A stretch of 64,000 bases of DNA from Athripsodes cinereus (GCA_947579605.1 OX388307.1:12253237-12317236), one strand, 5' to 3'. Counted from the stretch's first letter, positions 32,031 to 44,362 are shown. Program-made: numbers and translations. Notes: a model not told the origin generated them from the letters alone.

Positions 32031-34375
32031 AAATGTTTATAATAATATTTTTTTACAAAAATATTTAATAAACATACAATGGAGGCAATTAATAAAAAAA
32101 GAATCAAAACATTTTTGTAATTTAATAAGAATACGCGGCGACCGGCGATTTATAAAGGGCCGACAATTAGCATAAATAATATTAAAGACAGGTAAATCAC
32201 GTGTGTAATACGTTGCTATTAGTATAAGGAATATAATACAGTAGGTAGGTGTATATATATGTAGGCAATATTGTTAATTAATAATATTCATTCAAAACAT
32301 ATAACGGCTGGGGATGTGTTGTGAAATAATTAATTAATTTCAGGGCCCATAACTTCGCTACAAAAATCAATCACAAATAATTATACATCCTCTCAAGGTT
32401 GTATGGGTTGGATATTTTTTACACTATCTTTTCTCGCCCTGTCTGAACGGTTTAAATTAAAATCGTTGTAAAATATAAACGATGATAATATTATTATTCA
32501 AGGCTTCGAGTAATAACGTCATTATATTAATATCCCGAATATATTGTTTGCGGTCGAAAATCATTCAACTTTTTGCGATGATCCAATATATTATTTAAAC
32601 TTTGAATTTAATAATATTTTACATTTGTATTATATCCCTACCCACATATACTAAATGCGGCCCTTTTCAGCTGTCAAAATGAATACAACTTTATTTTATA
32701 TTATTTCCTTTTCTCACACAAGAATGAAATGACGTGTGAGCGAGTACGTAAGTGTATATAACATCAGAGATGAATTAGATATACTTAATTAAAATATTTT
32801 ATAGCATTAGATAATATAAGTCAACTCTTACATTATGTATTTCATCCATTGCCTTTGCTTTCCATATTATTTCCTATTTTGAGAATCCAGACTAACCGAG
32901 TGAGCAATAATTTCTTAGGTATTTTTTTTTAATACAAAATAATATTAATTTGTTTGGTTCGGTCAGTCACTATAAACGATTGACGATTATTTATTTTTTC
33001 TTATAGTAACTTGCACAGTGTTAAAGAATTTTCTGAATAAAATTTTATTTACTTCTTACAGTGACTAAATAAAATCGTTTGTTTAGATAAAAAAAAAATA
33101 ACATGATAATACCATTCCATTTTCTCTGTGAGAATTGTATTTATTTAAATTTAGAAACGTAATTTATAATAATTTTTATAATTAATACTTTCCCATTTCA
33201 ATCCTGCACGCGGTTAATGTCTTTTGTGCTGCCTCCCCGATCGTACGGCCGGGTTCGGGGCCCATAGAGTTGTTATATTCCCGCCAAAATGTGATAATAA
33301 TAACGTTGTTATCTGTCAAGAGGATTTGTAACGCGCGTTCTTATTTCAAAATTGACTGTCAGATTCTTAGAACCATAATGTAATAATCATATTTCAAAAA
33401 CAGAAAGAAAAAATGAACGTATGAATTGGGAACAAAGGGGCTATATTCGTGTAAATACTGCGATGAGCACTCGTAATGCAAAGGTAGAAATGAAGACACC
33501 ACAATAAAATACTTATACCGAAACGGGTCATTTTTCATTTTTTAATATGCACCTTTATGAAACGGGATACAAACCTGAGAATACATCTCGTGTATACATA
33601 CGTACTACTTGTAGTGCCTACCTAATCTATACTGGAGACTAACTTGTAATAATATGGTCGAGGTGCTACATAAAGACTCATGCAGAGCTACAACATAATT
33701 GTTGGCTATTGAAACAAAACTCCACAAGTCAGTTGGCCAATTGATGATAAGACTTCGGAGTTGATCACGTTTTTAAAATCCTAGAGATTTAGAACTATAG
33801 TTCAGAAGCCTTTTCGAGAAGTTAGCTCCCAGGTAGCACAGATAGCTATATAAAACTACTCACTTTTAGACCTATTTGAAACTCTTTGCGTATTAAGACT
33901 CTTTTAAAGGTACACTGGTGATCATACAGCTGCATAATAGCTGTCAGTGATACTTAAACAGGTTAGGCTGTTTAAGAGCTGCATTAAGGCTGATTAAGAC
34001 CGACAAAAATGACTCTATTCAGCTTTCAACATTTTCTAATGCCTTAATCGGCCTTCTATACCATACACATACCTTGGTAGATACATAAATATTTAATATA
34101 GAAATTATTAAAATTATTTATTCTTATCACGACAATAGGATTATCCAAGCGGTAAAGATGATTTAATGTAATAAATATACCTTTACAACATAATATTATT
34201 ATGATAGAGATTAATAAAAACAATTAATTATTTTCTATGTCTATCATTTAAACTTTTAGTAGGCACATTTATATAAAAAATATATATATGGAAAACACAA
34301 GCCTAAATAATGAATATATTCACAGTACCTACATACTTATAACATCTTGTTTGCTTGGTATACAATTACATATGA
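32031..34375. other. AT-rich stretch with no recognisable gene
   Basis: No credible coding frame. A GC-richer patch near 33,200-33,290 (CCCCGATCGTACGGCCGGG) is unassigned. Confidence 0.5.
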
Positions 34376-34379
34376 TATC

Positions 34380-34832
34380 AAATAATATACAAGACAATCA
34401 AGTGACATAATAGCCATTATTCTACTTTCCCTTGTACTTTACGGAATATAATATAGTATAGGTTACTCTGTAAAAGCTATCGAATAATATACAAGACAAT
34501 CAAGTGACATAGCCATTATTCTACTTTCCCTTGTACTTTACGGAATATAATATAGTATAGGTTACTCTGTAAAAGCTATCGAATAATATACAAGACAATC
34601 AAGTGACATAGCCATTATTCTACTTTCCCTTGTACTTTACGGAATATAATATAGTATAGGTTACTCTGTAAAAGCTATCGAATAATATACAAGACAATCA
34701 AGTGACATAGCCATTATTCTACTTTCCCTTGTACTTTACGGAATATAATATAGTATAGGTTACTCTGTAAAAGCTATCGAATAATATACAAGACAATCAA
34801 GTGACATAGCCATTATTCTACTTTCCCTTGTA
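34380..34832. repeat. 99-bp tandem repeat, about 4.5 units, left part
   Basis: AAGACAATCAAGTGACAT recurs at about 34,391, 34,493, 34,592, 34,691 and 34,790, giving one 102-bp and three 99-bp spacings. The first unit has three extra bases (CATAATAGCC against CATAGCC). Units are otherwise nearly identical. The last unit is cut at CCCTTGTA by the LINE-E insertion and resumes at 35,259. Confidence 0.95.
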
Positions 34833-35258
34833 TATATAATGAGTTACAATCCACTGGATTGGTCTGCAACGAGTTTGGTTTTTCTTCTCCATTCGTCTCT
34901 ATTCTCAGCCAGTCTTTTTAGCCCTACGTATGAGCCACAGTTCATGTCTCTCTTCAGTTGGTCCATATATGCGTCTCTTGGACGGCCTCTGCCATTTGTC
35001 CCCTCGGTCTTACCCTCTGCGATGGCGATGAGTAGTCCTGGATGCCTGATGTTGTGGCCAATCCAGTTAGCTCGTTGTTGGCTGATTCTCTTAAGGAGTT
35101 GCCTTTTTTCGCCTACCCTGTTTAATACTTCTTCATTTTCGACGTGCTCCGACCAATGGATCTTGAGCATGCGTCTGTAGCACCACATCTCAAAGGCCGC
35201 CAACCGTCCGCTTTCACTCTTGCTGATGGTCCATGTCTCACAACCATAAAGCAGAATG
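34833..35258 (-). mobile_element. LINE-E insertion, 5'-truncated, with 11-bp target duplication
   Basis: The minus strand encodes a LINE C-terminus: an opening ILLYGCETWTISKSE, then AAFEMWCYRRMLKIHWSEHV, a QQRANWIGH segment and KTEGTNGRGRPRDAYMDQL, stopping near 34,844. TTTCCCTTGTA occurs on both sides (34822-34832 and 35259-35269), as expected from target-primed reverse transcription. The 3' end, on the left, carries a TATATA tail. The frame is open, but the enzyme core is missing. Confidence 0.85.
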
Positions 35259-35330
35259 TTTCCCTTGTACTTTACGGAATATAATACAGTATCTATTGGT
35301 TACTCTGTAAAAGCTATCGAATGATTTGCA
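35259..35330. repeat. 99-bp tandem repeat, right part after the LINE-E insertion
   Basis: TTTCCCTTGTACTTTACGG and 'ggttactctgtaaaagctat' continue the interrupted unit, with a few substitutions and a small insertion near 35,290. Confidence 0.85.
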
Positions 35331-35764
35331 AAAACTGTGGAAGATAGGTTTTTACGAAACTTCATATTTTGCAGGGGCTACTTATGTTAAATTTATCCAT
35401 TCTGAACACCTTATCGTCGGTCTAACTTGTAAACCTCATATATTCAAATTTACATTTTTTACAGGAGAAGGTTAAAACTATTTATTATTAAAATGGGGAG
35501 GAATTTTAAAATTTTAACAATTACATTTAATAATTATTTTCCATTGCGTATGATTTGTATTAAAAATAATCAAAAATATAAATGCGTCCATACTTTTTTT
35601 TCAATAATTTGGATTTAAGAGTTTTTCACTCTTAACTCTCTAGTACTGGAACGGGATTTATTAGTTTTACAAAGAGTATTAGTATGGGAAAACAAGAACA
35701 TCAAAGTGAAACAAGAACTTAATTTATAATTTTAAGATGACAAATATTATTTTTTTATATATAT

Positions 35765-35935
35765 ACATACATGCATACCATCACGCCGCTTCCCTCGCGG
35801 GGTAGGCAGAAAGGATCGAACGCCACTTCCTTCATTCCTTGCATACATCTTTCGCTTCCGTCACTGTCATACAATTCCTCATGCATGCTCTCCTGTTCAA
35901 TGTGCTCAACACATGAACGTCCTACCAGCCTATAA
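35765..35935 (-). mobile_element. LINE-A 3' end
   Basis: The minus strand encodes HVLSTLNRRACMRNCMTVTE and continues AKDVCKE to one in-frame stop, then RKWRSILSAYPAREAA and the terminal stop. A (CATA)n tail lies at the 3' end (left). The copy is 5'-truncated. Confidence 0.75.
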
Positions 35936-35939
35936 TCTA

Positions 35940-36842
35940 TTTTAATGTGATAAATTGTTATAGTAAGTTCAAAAATCCTTCGGTAATATCCTTTTCAACT
36001 CGTCATACTTTCTCCGACATTAATGAGGCTATGATACAACATTTGTGGTAGAATTGCTCAGGTATCTGGAATCATAATTTGTATTTTATTATACCATTCA
36101 AATTACTGAATCCTCAACTTTTCTCCCCAGGTATAAAGTTTTCGAGAAATGAGCACTGTCGATTATTTAAAATTTGTCAAAACTCAAAAATTCTACACTG
36201 GACGTCTCAAATTTTTACATTCAAACTTGCACATATTTATAAATTCTGCTGGCACATTTATGTCCCTGGAAAACCATATTTTGTGAAATGGTCAAATCGT
36301 CAAAACAAAAATAATTGCCTTTGTAGTAGGTATAGGTTTGAGAAATTTAATTTTGAGCTGAATCTCGAAATAATAACACTGCTCGCAAATATGGACACAT
36401 GTCTAACATTTGGCCTTTTTTAGTTTGAAAAAAGATATGTTTTCCTTTTCTCAAGACTTTGTAAAACTTAAATTGAAATAGCTGAACCATTTTTTTTATT
36501 AAAAAATAATACCTTAATGTGACTTAGAACGCCATTCAGGAAAGAGATAAGGTTCTGGTAAAGTAGCTCTACATAATGGAATTACAGTGAAAACAATTGA
36601 TTAATAACATTCATAAGTTAATAATTTTTCTCCACAAATTAATGTTGAGAAATTTTGGAAACTTTAAATTCCTAAAATTATCTTTCCGATTTTTGACCGA
36701 TCATTCCCCTATTCCGAGTGTGTTCAATACATTATTTTGTACACTACATAATACGAGTATAATGTTGTCTTCATTTTTAGGAAGATAATTAAAAAATGCA
36801 CATAATATTATATCTATGTGAATTCTCTTGCGAATATTATCT
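35940..36842. other. No recognisable gene
   Basis: An open frame of 114 codons at 36,079-36,423 has no resemblance to a family that I know, and its base composition does not differ from its surroundings. I do not call it a gene. Confidence 0.45.
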
Positions 36843-36985
36843 GTTTTATTTATTTATTTATTTTATTCTTCACTATACATTGTTTACAATAATACAAATT
36901 AACATAGAAAATATCATTTATACAATTCAATGTACAGAGGGCGAGTTTATCACTAAAATGCGATGTCTTCCAACTAACCCGATTT
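36843..36985 (-). repeat. LINE 3' tail (LINE-T family), minus strand
   Basis: On the minus strand GGGTTAGTTGGAAGACATCG, 'gataaactcgccctctgtac' and a final AATAAAATAAATAAATAAA match the plus-strand copies at 15,743, 27,567 and 48,617. Confidence 0.65.
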
Positions 36986-37639
36986 TACTGACTTAACCAT
37001 CATGTTTATAAAAGTCTTCTTTTGGCCCCAGTTAGTTGACCAAAAATCAGCAAACTTCTCCGCTCATCGTCATCTAACGTTGCAAATTTCAAAGTTCCTT
37101 TCTTTGTTAATTGATATTTGCATCTATTTTTAATTAATCTCTTATATCCTGGTATTTTTTTTTTCAAAATACTGATTATTCTCATTCAACTCTCTCTAAA
37201 AAAAACAACACCGAAACTTCTAAATATGGTCGAATCACAATGCAAAGAGATTTATACCAGGCGGCAACACTCAACCAATATCTGTCGTACAAAAGGCGCG
37301 TAAATTGGGATTTGAGAGGTTTGCGAATTATATTGTTCTATGGACTGGATTTGCGTGTTTTTTTGATGACCATTTTTTGAAACAATTTCAATAATTTGAA
37401 AATAAAAGTTTCACACAATGGTGAGGAATAAACTGTACATTTGATTGGTATCAAAAAGTCACTTTTGGCCAAATCGGGATTTACGTGGTTTACAAGTTAG
37501 ATCGACGTTATTTTTTCACACGGAGAGGATGATCTGATTTGTAGGTATTACAGGTGCATATATATTTATCAAGTTTTGAATTATTATATACCTAAAATAG
37601 GTATGTTGTATGTGACAACTAAGTATTTGAGCATAAATT

Positions 37640-37825
37640 TTCATAAACCTAAATAAACCCCCCCCCCCCTATATTTCTCCAAGTATCTCTGACCTGGACT
37701 TTGCGCAACTTGTCATCAGCTATTCTCCTAGTGTCCATAAGACCATTGTGTAGGGTGTCTTCCTCAACTTCTTCATGAGGCACCCATTCCACTACCCTTT
37801 TTGGTCTGTCTTTAATATATAAAGC
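37640..37825 (-). mobile_element. Possible LINE C-terminal fragment
   Basis: In one minus-strand frame RPKRVVEWVPHEEVEEDT and RRIADDKLRKVQVRDTWRNI read without a stop. ADD..RK....R.TWR is typical of LINE C-terminal tails. A C10 run lies at the left end. Too short for a firm call. Confidence 0.35.
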
Positions 37826-38615
37826 TAGCAGTCTATAAAAAGTTGTACCTATTTAAAAGTAGTTTGATTAAAAATAATATAATGTTTCTCAATAACAAGG
37901 CGAATTATTAATATTGTTTATTAAATAGAGATGACAACAATATTGAAATATATTGTGTCTTAGTTTATATAATAAGTAAAAAATGAAATGATAAATACTT
38001 AAAATAATAACATTATTAACAAAAAATAATAAAGTAATCACAATAATAATAATAATGAAGCATAATAAGAGAAGGAAGAATTTGAAAATGGAAATTGTGT
38101 CTGTCGGCTTGATCCCATTGGTGGGTGATAATGGTTATGATTTATGAAGAGAATATGTCGCCCCCTGCGGGGTAGGACACAATTACCTAGGCACCTACCT
38201 GTACCAAACATAACCAGTGACGGAATCCTTTGACATACATAATATAACCCAAGTCAATGTCTTCTTATTTTACTAAAAAAATAAGTTGATTGCTCACAAA
38301 ACTTATATCTTGAGTTTATTATGGGTACTTTTTATGATTGCTCGGACGATTTAAGAATTAAGATAGGTAGGTAACTACTTAATTATATTGTTATTGACGT
38401 TTTAGATTTTATTGTACGTTGATATTTTATAATCAGCATGTTTTTCACTGATACAGAGAAAATGCTGTATCAATTTATTGTGTATTCACAAGATAATCCG
38501 AGTGGGATACGCATTTGATGAGGTAAAACATTTTAATAAAATATACTATTTTCAAAAAATTTAATGTCTATCTAAACACATGTCATAGTTAGATGGAAGA
38601 AATCACTTCATAGTG
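37826..38615. other. AT-rich stretch with no recognisable gene
   Basis: (AAT)n-rich sequence and a short CCCCCTGCGGGG palindrome near 38,161; no coding frame. Confidence 0.5.
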
Positions 38616-38618
38616 TTA

Positions 38619-39155
38619 TGGGGTGTTCACATTTGGCGAATATCGCCAGCCGAATTTCAAAATATAACGCCAGGCGAAAAAACAAAATTCGCCGTACGCC
38701 CATTGATCGTCACACCTGTTCACACAAGTCCACCGATATAGAAACGATCTGTCAGATGCGCTTTGATTTTGACACTGTTTTCAAAATGGCGTCGATATGG
38801 AGATCGCGAAGTGTTTATTTTTAGTCGAAAATGTTATAGTAGAGGTTATAAGGCGCCTTTTAATTAAGGAAACAAACGCCACAAACCATCAAAAAAGATA
38901 ACAGCTGTCACGAAGCGGGAAACATTATAAAATTTATAGGTTATAAAGCTTTTACCATAGACACAAACGCCGCGCATATCTGCGCATGTGCAAATCGTTC
39001 GATCGCCCGAGAAAGTTGGAAGGTGGTCAACTCGAGACGATATCGTTTCTACTGGTTTTTATCGTTTCAGACTAGCTGTCATTTTGTTCACACGGTTCAA
39101 ATGGCTGGCGATATTTTGGTGCCCTAGCGATATTCGCCAAAGTGAGAACACCACA
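38619..39155. mobile_element. PIF/Harbinger-like MITE with TTA target duplication
   Basis: Left end TGGGGTGTTCACATTTGGCG and right end (inverted) TGTGGTGTTCTCACTTTGGC continue into GAATATCGC in both, giving inverted repeats of about 28 bp with one indel. TTA is found directly outside each end (38616-38618 and 39156-39158). A 3-bp TTA or TWA duplication is the hallmark of PIF/Harbinger elements. The interior, 537 bp in total, has no transposase. Confidence 0.75.
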
Positions 39156-39158
39156 TTA

Positions 39159-40050
39159 ATCTCGTCACTGCATATCGTCCTAGTATTTCAAATTTTGTAA
39201 TGATTTGTCAACACTGTTATATAATGATGATGTGCAAAAAGAATAAAAAAATAAATATATTTTGCAATTGACCATTTCTTGAAATTATATAAATATACAA
39301 ATCAAATAGATGAAACTTTCATACCAAGGAAGACAACGTCACCTTATTTAGCAGTGTTAACAGCTCGTATCTAATGATGTCCTTTTGTGGTGATCTTCTT
39401 GTGAGCTTTAAGTAACGCCTGTGTTTAATGCGTTTATATAATTATACCAATATATGTATGTAGGTATACTAGGTGGTGTTATTATTGAAACATTGCGCCT
39501 TAGTAATTTTATTTGAATGTAGGTATAAAGAGTGTTTCACACCTGTAGACTGTAGTAGGTATGGATACTAAATTGGACTTGGTCAATATTTGAATGAGAC
39601 CCCATGCTATTATATTATTATTACAAAAAAAAATACATGTAAAAGATCACAACTAAATTTTTCTCAACATTTTTTAATGAAGAAATTTGTTGGTGAATAC
39701 GTTTACTAAATAATTATCTCTACGAGTTGTGACTAAAGCTGCACATTCGTTATTTTGTAAAAGGAAATTTTACAAAACAACTAAAACAATTGTGCGGATC
39801 TATTGTAATAGGTACCATGGTACCTACTACTGCGATTTATAAAACAAATCTTTTTCTCATCCGGATATAAATTTGGAATTACGTAATAATACTTTCTTCG
39901 AGTTTGGTCCGTATTTAGTTTTGATTTCTAAAGATAATAACGGAAAATCACAAACCTACCTATATTGATAAGGTATGTTTAGGTAAGTTTATGCTATCGT
40001 TAAATTGTACAGTGTCCTCGAGGTACCTACTTTAGCACATAAACCGCACT
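39159..40050. other. No recognisable gene
   Basis: AT-rich; no coding frame or repeat boundary seen. Confidence 0.5.
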
Positions 40051-40055
40051 TAAAT

Positions 40056-40321
40056 TCTTCTTCTTCAGCCGTCTCTCCACTGCTGGATGTAGGCCTCTTC
40101 TAATTTCTTCCATTCTTCTCTTCTTTGGGCTTCTCTCATCCACCTGCTACCCGCGACAGGGACAATATCATCGGCCCAACGTTTCTGAGGTCGGCCTATT
40201 CCTCTTTTCATGTCCCATGGTCTCCATCCTAGGACTCTGGGTGCCCATCTGTCTGTTCCCTGTCTGGCAACATGACCTGCCCATTGCCACTTTAGCTTGG
40301 CTTGCCACTTTAGCTTGGCTT
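40056..40321 (-). pseudogene. RTE-like LINE-D C-terminal fragment
   Basis: The minus strand encodes KLKWQWAGHVARQGTDRWAP, then RVLGWRPWDMKRGIGRPQKR, WADDIVPVAGSRWMREAQRR and EEAYIQQW, the same tail as at 30,810-31,050 but a different subfamily. It is 5'-truncated. At its 5' edge (right) an 18-bp stretch, GCCACTTTAGCTTGGCTT, is directly duplicated (40286-40303 and 40304-40321). Confidence 0.75.
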
Positions 40322-42390
40322 AAATATTATCTTGGAAATACGTAAATAAATAAATAAATAAATAGCAACAATCTACATTTATTCGCAAGCATGGGTCGGT
40401 ATCAATAACATATTAGGTAGGTATATCTGATCTAACTACTTTAAGTTTTATTTAAAAAAAATGTATCGAGTATTAGCGTTAGAATAATTTGTCTGTGAGG
40501 TGAGGTGATATGTTTTATGTATTTTGAAATTAAATTTGGTCGCTAGAAGCGTTAAAGAGTCGTGCTCTGTATGTTCTCATCTTGCTCGCCGTGAACATAC
40601 ATAACACTAAATAATAATTAATTATATTTTATATATTATATTATTATGTTTAACAACTTCATACTTCTGTACCACGTACCTTCTTCTCTACTTAATATAT
40701 TACGGGAATAACAAATCATTCTCAACACATTATGGACGCACCTACCATATTCACACCTTCACCAAAGAAAATAATTAGATGTACAGATATAATACAATAC
40801 AATACAATACTAACTTATTCATATTAATTTGAACTATTTTATTATTCTCAGTGTTAGGTACGAGTATATCGATCATAACTAATATCGTTATTCTTTATGT
40901 TCGTTGTATAAATTATATAATCAAATTAAATAATATAAATTCGAGACATATTAAAAGAGGAAATATCTACATATGTATGTATTGGTTGACATGAAAATAT
41001 ATTGTATTTAAATGAAAATGATTAGTAAGGTAGACATTGGATAAATTAATTAAAATTGCATCATTAAAATAAAACTAAAATAGTCATTTTTGTGGTATAA
41101 TACATTACACTTAAATCTATCTTTCTATTATCGCGATATCATAATAAACATTTACCTAATTAACTAATTGACATCTAAAATATGTATCATTCCTTTATCT
41201 CTAATTTGAGCCTTCAAATAGTAAACTATTGAGAAAGCTTACATATGCATTTAATATTTTATTTATGATTAGAAAGAAAGAAAAAGGTTTTCTTCAGGAT
41301 CTTACAAGCTGTTGGAATGGCTTAATTAAATTAAATTACATAAAAAAAACTAATTACCTGTTAGAATTCGTGTTATTTGTATGATTTTTGATTTTGAAAG
41401 TAAATTAAATCAACTAAATATTCATCCAGTTCTCTGCTGTAAATATAGAAAGAATAATACCGACATAACAGAAATAGTGGTGAATAATTATAAAGAATGA
41501 GTTTCAAGTATGCATAGCCCATATTGAAATAGATATTTTTTATTTCATATAAGTATAATAATTTTTACATAACTAGCGTCACTTCAAGTCTCTTTAAAAT
41601 ATTTCTCAAGGTATTCTTGTGTACACACATACAATAATATCATATTTTACAATGATTGAAGTAATGAGAATTTGTAACTATTATAAAACAAGAATTCTTG
41701 GACAACGCCTATTGTGGTTTGTTTATAATTTAAATTCTCTATACTTGATTGGAATAAATGGAGGCTAAAGCTTTTTGATTATTGAAACTAAGAAATAAGT
41801 GGGTTTGTAATAGATAAAAATATACTCCTAGTATCCTCAAGATAAGTAAAAAGCTACTCGTACAAGTATCGTGAGGGTGGAGTAGGTTAGCAGCCAGATT
41901 GGATCCAAGGATCATCAGGCTATTAACAACATATTTGCAGTTGAATAATAATACCGAATACCCATTTCTAGGTACTTTTATGAATAAAACCTATTATTTT
42001 GAAATATTTATCATTTGGTATTCTTATAAAAGTGTCCAGTGACTGTTATTCATAATCAGGTCTAAAGTGGGATGAATGGTGGATGGCTTTATTAATAAAA
42101 TACCAGTTACCTACGTGTAACCAGTTACAAAATAAGTGAGACGAAAAATTATCATATTATTATTACCATCATATTATTAGGGAACGACAATCCAGAAGGA
42201 AGTTATAAAACATTTCAATTTACTTGTTAATTGTATTGATATCTGAATATTATTTAGAATTATTTAAACATATCAGTCATGGAAAGGTTCTCAATAAGCC
42301 GAAGTTAAATTTTGTGCAGGTGAGAAAATATGAGAGAGACTTAATGAAATATTTTTCCTACCTATTTCCTTTATGAATAAAAGGTAAGCT
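40322..42390. other. AT-rich stretch with no recognisable gene
   Basis: Simple repeats (AAAT)n near 40,340-40,365 and (ATACA)n near 40,790-40,808. No coding frame. Confidence 0.55.
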
Positions 42391-42393
42391 TTT

Positions 42394-42987
42394 GCAGAAT
42401 TCAGGTACCTGGGAGCAACCATAACACCAGAGGGTGATCTCCGGTCGGAATTACCAATCCGCATAGGAGCAGCTAGCGGGGCTTTCAACAACATGAACAA
42501 AGTTTGGAAGGCGTCTGGACTCAGCATCAGGACAAAATGTCGCTTGTTCAATGCGTGCATCATCCCAATCCTTCTATATGGCTGCGAGTCTTGGCACTTA
42601 ACCAAGGCTCAAGAGCGGAAGATACTAAGCTTTGAAAACAAGTGTCTTAGAAGGATTTTGGATGTCAGATGGTATGAACATGTTACAAATGATGCTGTGC
42701 GCCGGCGCACCCAGCAGAGACCTGTAATCTCCGTAATACAAGAGAGACGATGGTCCTGGCTGGGACATGTTTTGAGAATGCCCAATGATAGTTGGCCAAA
42801 AAGAGCACTGTTCTTCCGTCCGCAGGGGTTCCGTAGGCCCGGGCGTCCCTCTTTCACAATACACCGTTCCTATGACAACGATATCAGAGCGCAAGGAATG
42901 TCGTGGGAAGAGGTGACGCAATTGGCACAGAGACGCTCTGAATGGAGGAGGCTGGTTTCTGCCCTGTGCTCCCGAGAGGAGCGTTGA
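42394..42987 (+). pseudogene. RTE-like LINE-C: 5'-truncated C-terminal ORF
   Basis: A frame that is open from about 42,397 reads EFRYLGATITPEGDLRSELP, passes an internal Met at 42,493, and continues with LLYGCESWHLTKAQERKILS and SWLGHVLRMPNDSWPKRALF to VTQLAQRRSEWRRLVSALCS and a TGA at 42,985-42,987. These are the thumb-to-C-terminus motifs of RTE-like reverse transcriptases. The palm and endonuclease are absent. There are no internal stops, so the insertion is recent. A short GATGAT follows the stop; other copies have a longer (GAT)n tail. Five other copies of its 3' end lie in the window. Confidence 0.85.
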
Positions 42988-42989
42988 GG

Positions 42990-43368
42990 GCGATGATTTT
43001 GCAGAAGTTTTCTTCTAGTACCTACATAGTCCAACCAGTGACGGTTTTAGACTTTTCACATCGGTCATGCTTTGTATAAATTTATTAACTATTTTACTAT
43101 ATAAAGTAAAGTTAATCGATAAATAATAATTTGTGTTTCAATCGATAATTTAAAACCAAATCATGAGTAATTTTATGCCGTCATATAAAATCGATATGAG
43201 TACAAAATTTCAGCTCAATCTAACATAAAAAAGTGAATTAAAAATTATTAAATTTGTATGTGATTACATTTACAAAATAACACATAATTTTAGATAGGTG
43301 CATACTGAACTTTGGCATTTTATTTAAAATTTTGTGTTACAATCGTAGCTCAAATACAAATAAAAAAT
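42990..43368. other. No recognisable gene
   Basis: AT-rich spacer between two LINE fragments. Confidence 0.5.
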
Positions 43369-43369
43369 G

Positions 43370-43562
43370 CATCGTATCAAGAAGCGCGGACGCCAGAGAA
43401 CCACGTGGCTTGATCGGGTGGATTGAATTCTTAAGGACGGCCGTGTGTTAAGTAAGAGAAATCGACGTGCGTGTATGAGTGTACGTGTATATGTCGTTTC
43501 GTCTTCTCTCTCTCTGCCTTTTCCGCTTGGGAGACGGCGTGAGGATGTAAAAAGGTAGATAT
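43370..43562 (+). mobile_element. LINE-A 3' end, plus strand
   Basis: The plus strand reads KKRGRQRTTWLDRVD, a stop, then ILKDGRVLSKRNRRACM, matching the WLD.VDQIL.DG.VL..RNRRACM order of LINE-A. The later part (CGCTTGGGAGACGGCGTGA) corresponds to the 3' terminus. It shows one in-frame stop and loss of some codons. Confidence 0.65.
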
Positions 43563-44190
43563 TTTCGTATTATTCATAATATATTATTGATACTAATACA
43601 TCCAAAATTTTGAAAACGCGGCCATTATATTTCGCCAATGCTAGAGCAGTGTTGTTACCCATATCAGCATAAATTAATATGTAGTAGTACGCTGTGAGCG
43701 AGAAATTAAAAATTCATTATGAGTAAAGCAAACTAGATGATAGATTTTGCAATTTTTTATGATATATGATAATTATGATCGTCATGAATAGATATTTTTA
43801 AATTTAGGGCATGAGCCTCTTTTTGCATATATGGAGGCACGTCACTGAGTTCTGCCATCTTCAAGAACAACATGGCATAATATTATTCAGCTTCAATATT
43901 ATAAATATGTACGGTATTCAAATTTTAATGATATTGTAGAAAAAACAAATATATTTATGTCTTCAGAAGTGTTAAATCTTACAAATGACTAAAAGTGTAT
44001 CTAGCTATGTACATAAAACGTCATATTTTCAATTACTATAGTTATGTACAATGTACATTGTTACATTTTAATTGGTATTTTTTCTATCAGGATATGATTT
44101 AGTTTATTTGACAGAAATTCAGCTTTCAGGTAAATGCCTATATAAAAGTTTTATAATTTATAATCAAGTTTCCATTTTTTCCTATTAAAA
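43563..44190. other. No recognisable gene
   Basis: AT-rich, no coding frame seen. Confidence 0.5.
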
Positions 44191-44193
44191 AGA

Positions 44194-44360
44194 ATCATCA
44201 TCATCATCATCGCCCTCAACGCTCCTCTCGGGAGCACAGGGCAGAAACCAGCCTCCTCCATTCAGAGCGTCTCTGTGCCAATTGCGTCACCTCTTTCCAC
44301 GACATTCCTTGCGCTCTGATATCGTTGTCATAGGAACGGTGTATTGTGAAAGAGGGACGT
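44194..44360 (-). mobile_element. RTE-like LINE-C 3' end with full (GAT)n tail, minus strand
   Basis: The 150 bases next to the tail match the end of the plus-strand copy at 42,842-42,993 with one difference that I can see. The tail is (ATC)6 on the plus strand. The two copies form a near-identical inverted pair about 1.2 kb apart. Confidence 0.85.
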
Positions 44361-44362
44361 GT

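Larger units (their letters stand above)
35415..37507. repeat. Pair of 21-bp inverted repeats 2.1 kb apart
   Basis: The left arm (35415-35435) begins CGTCGGTCTAACTTGTAAAC; the right arm (37487-37507) is its inverse with one mismatch. The interior contains a LINE-A tail and a LINE-T tail and no transposase frame. It may be a DNA transposon with later insertions, or two inverted copies of an unrelated repeat. A related string (AAATTGGGATTTGAGAGG) near 37,303 resembles the sequence beside the right arm. Confidence 0.4.

Noticed and set aside
34380..35330. CRISPR-like array of regular repeats
   Set aside because: Units are contiguous tandem copies without unique spacers, in a eukaryotic setting.
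36079..36423. 114-codon ORF
   Set aside because: No family resemblance and composition like its surroundings; long chance frame.
42380..42400. Splice acceptor-like TTTTGCAG before the LINE-C frame
   Set aside because: It coincides with the 5' truncation point of a LINE and no upstream exon is visible.
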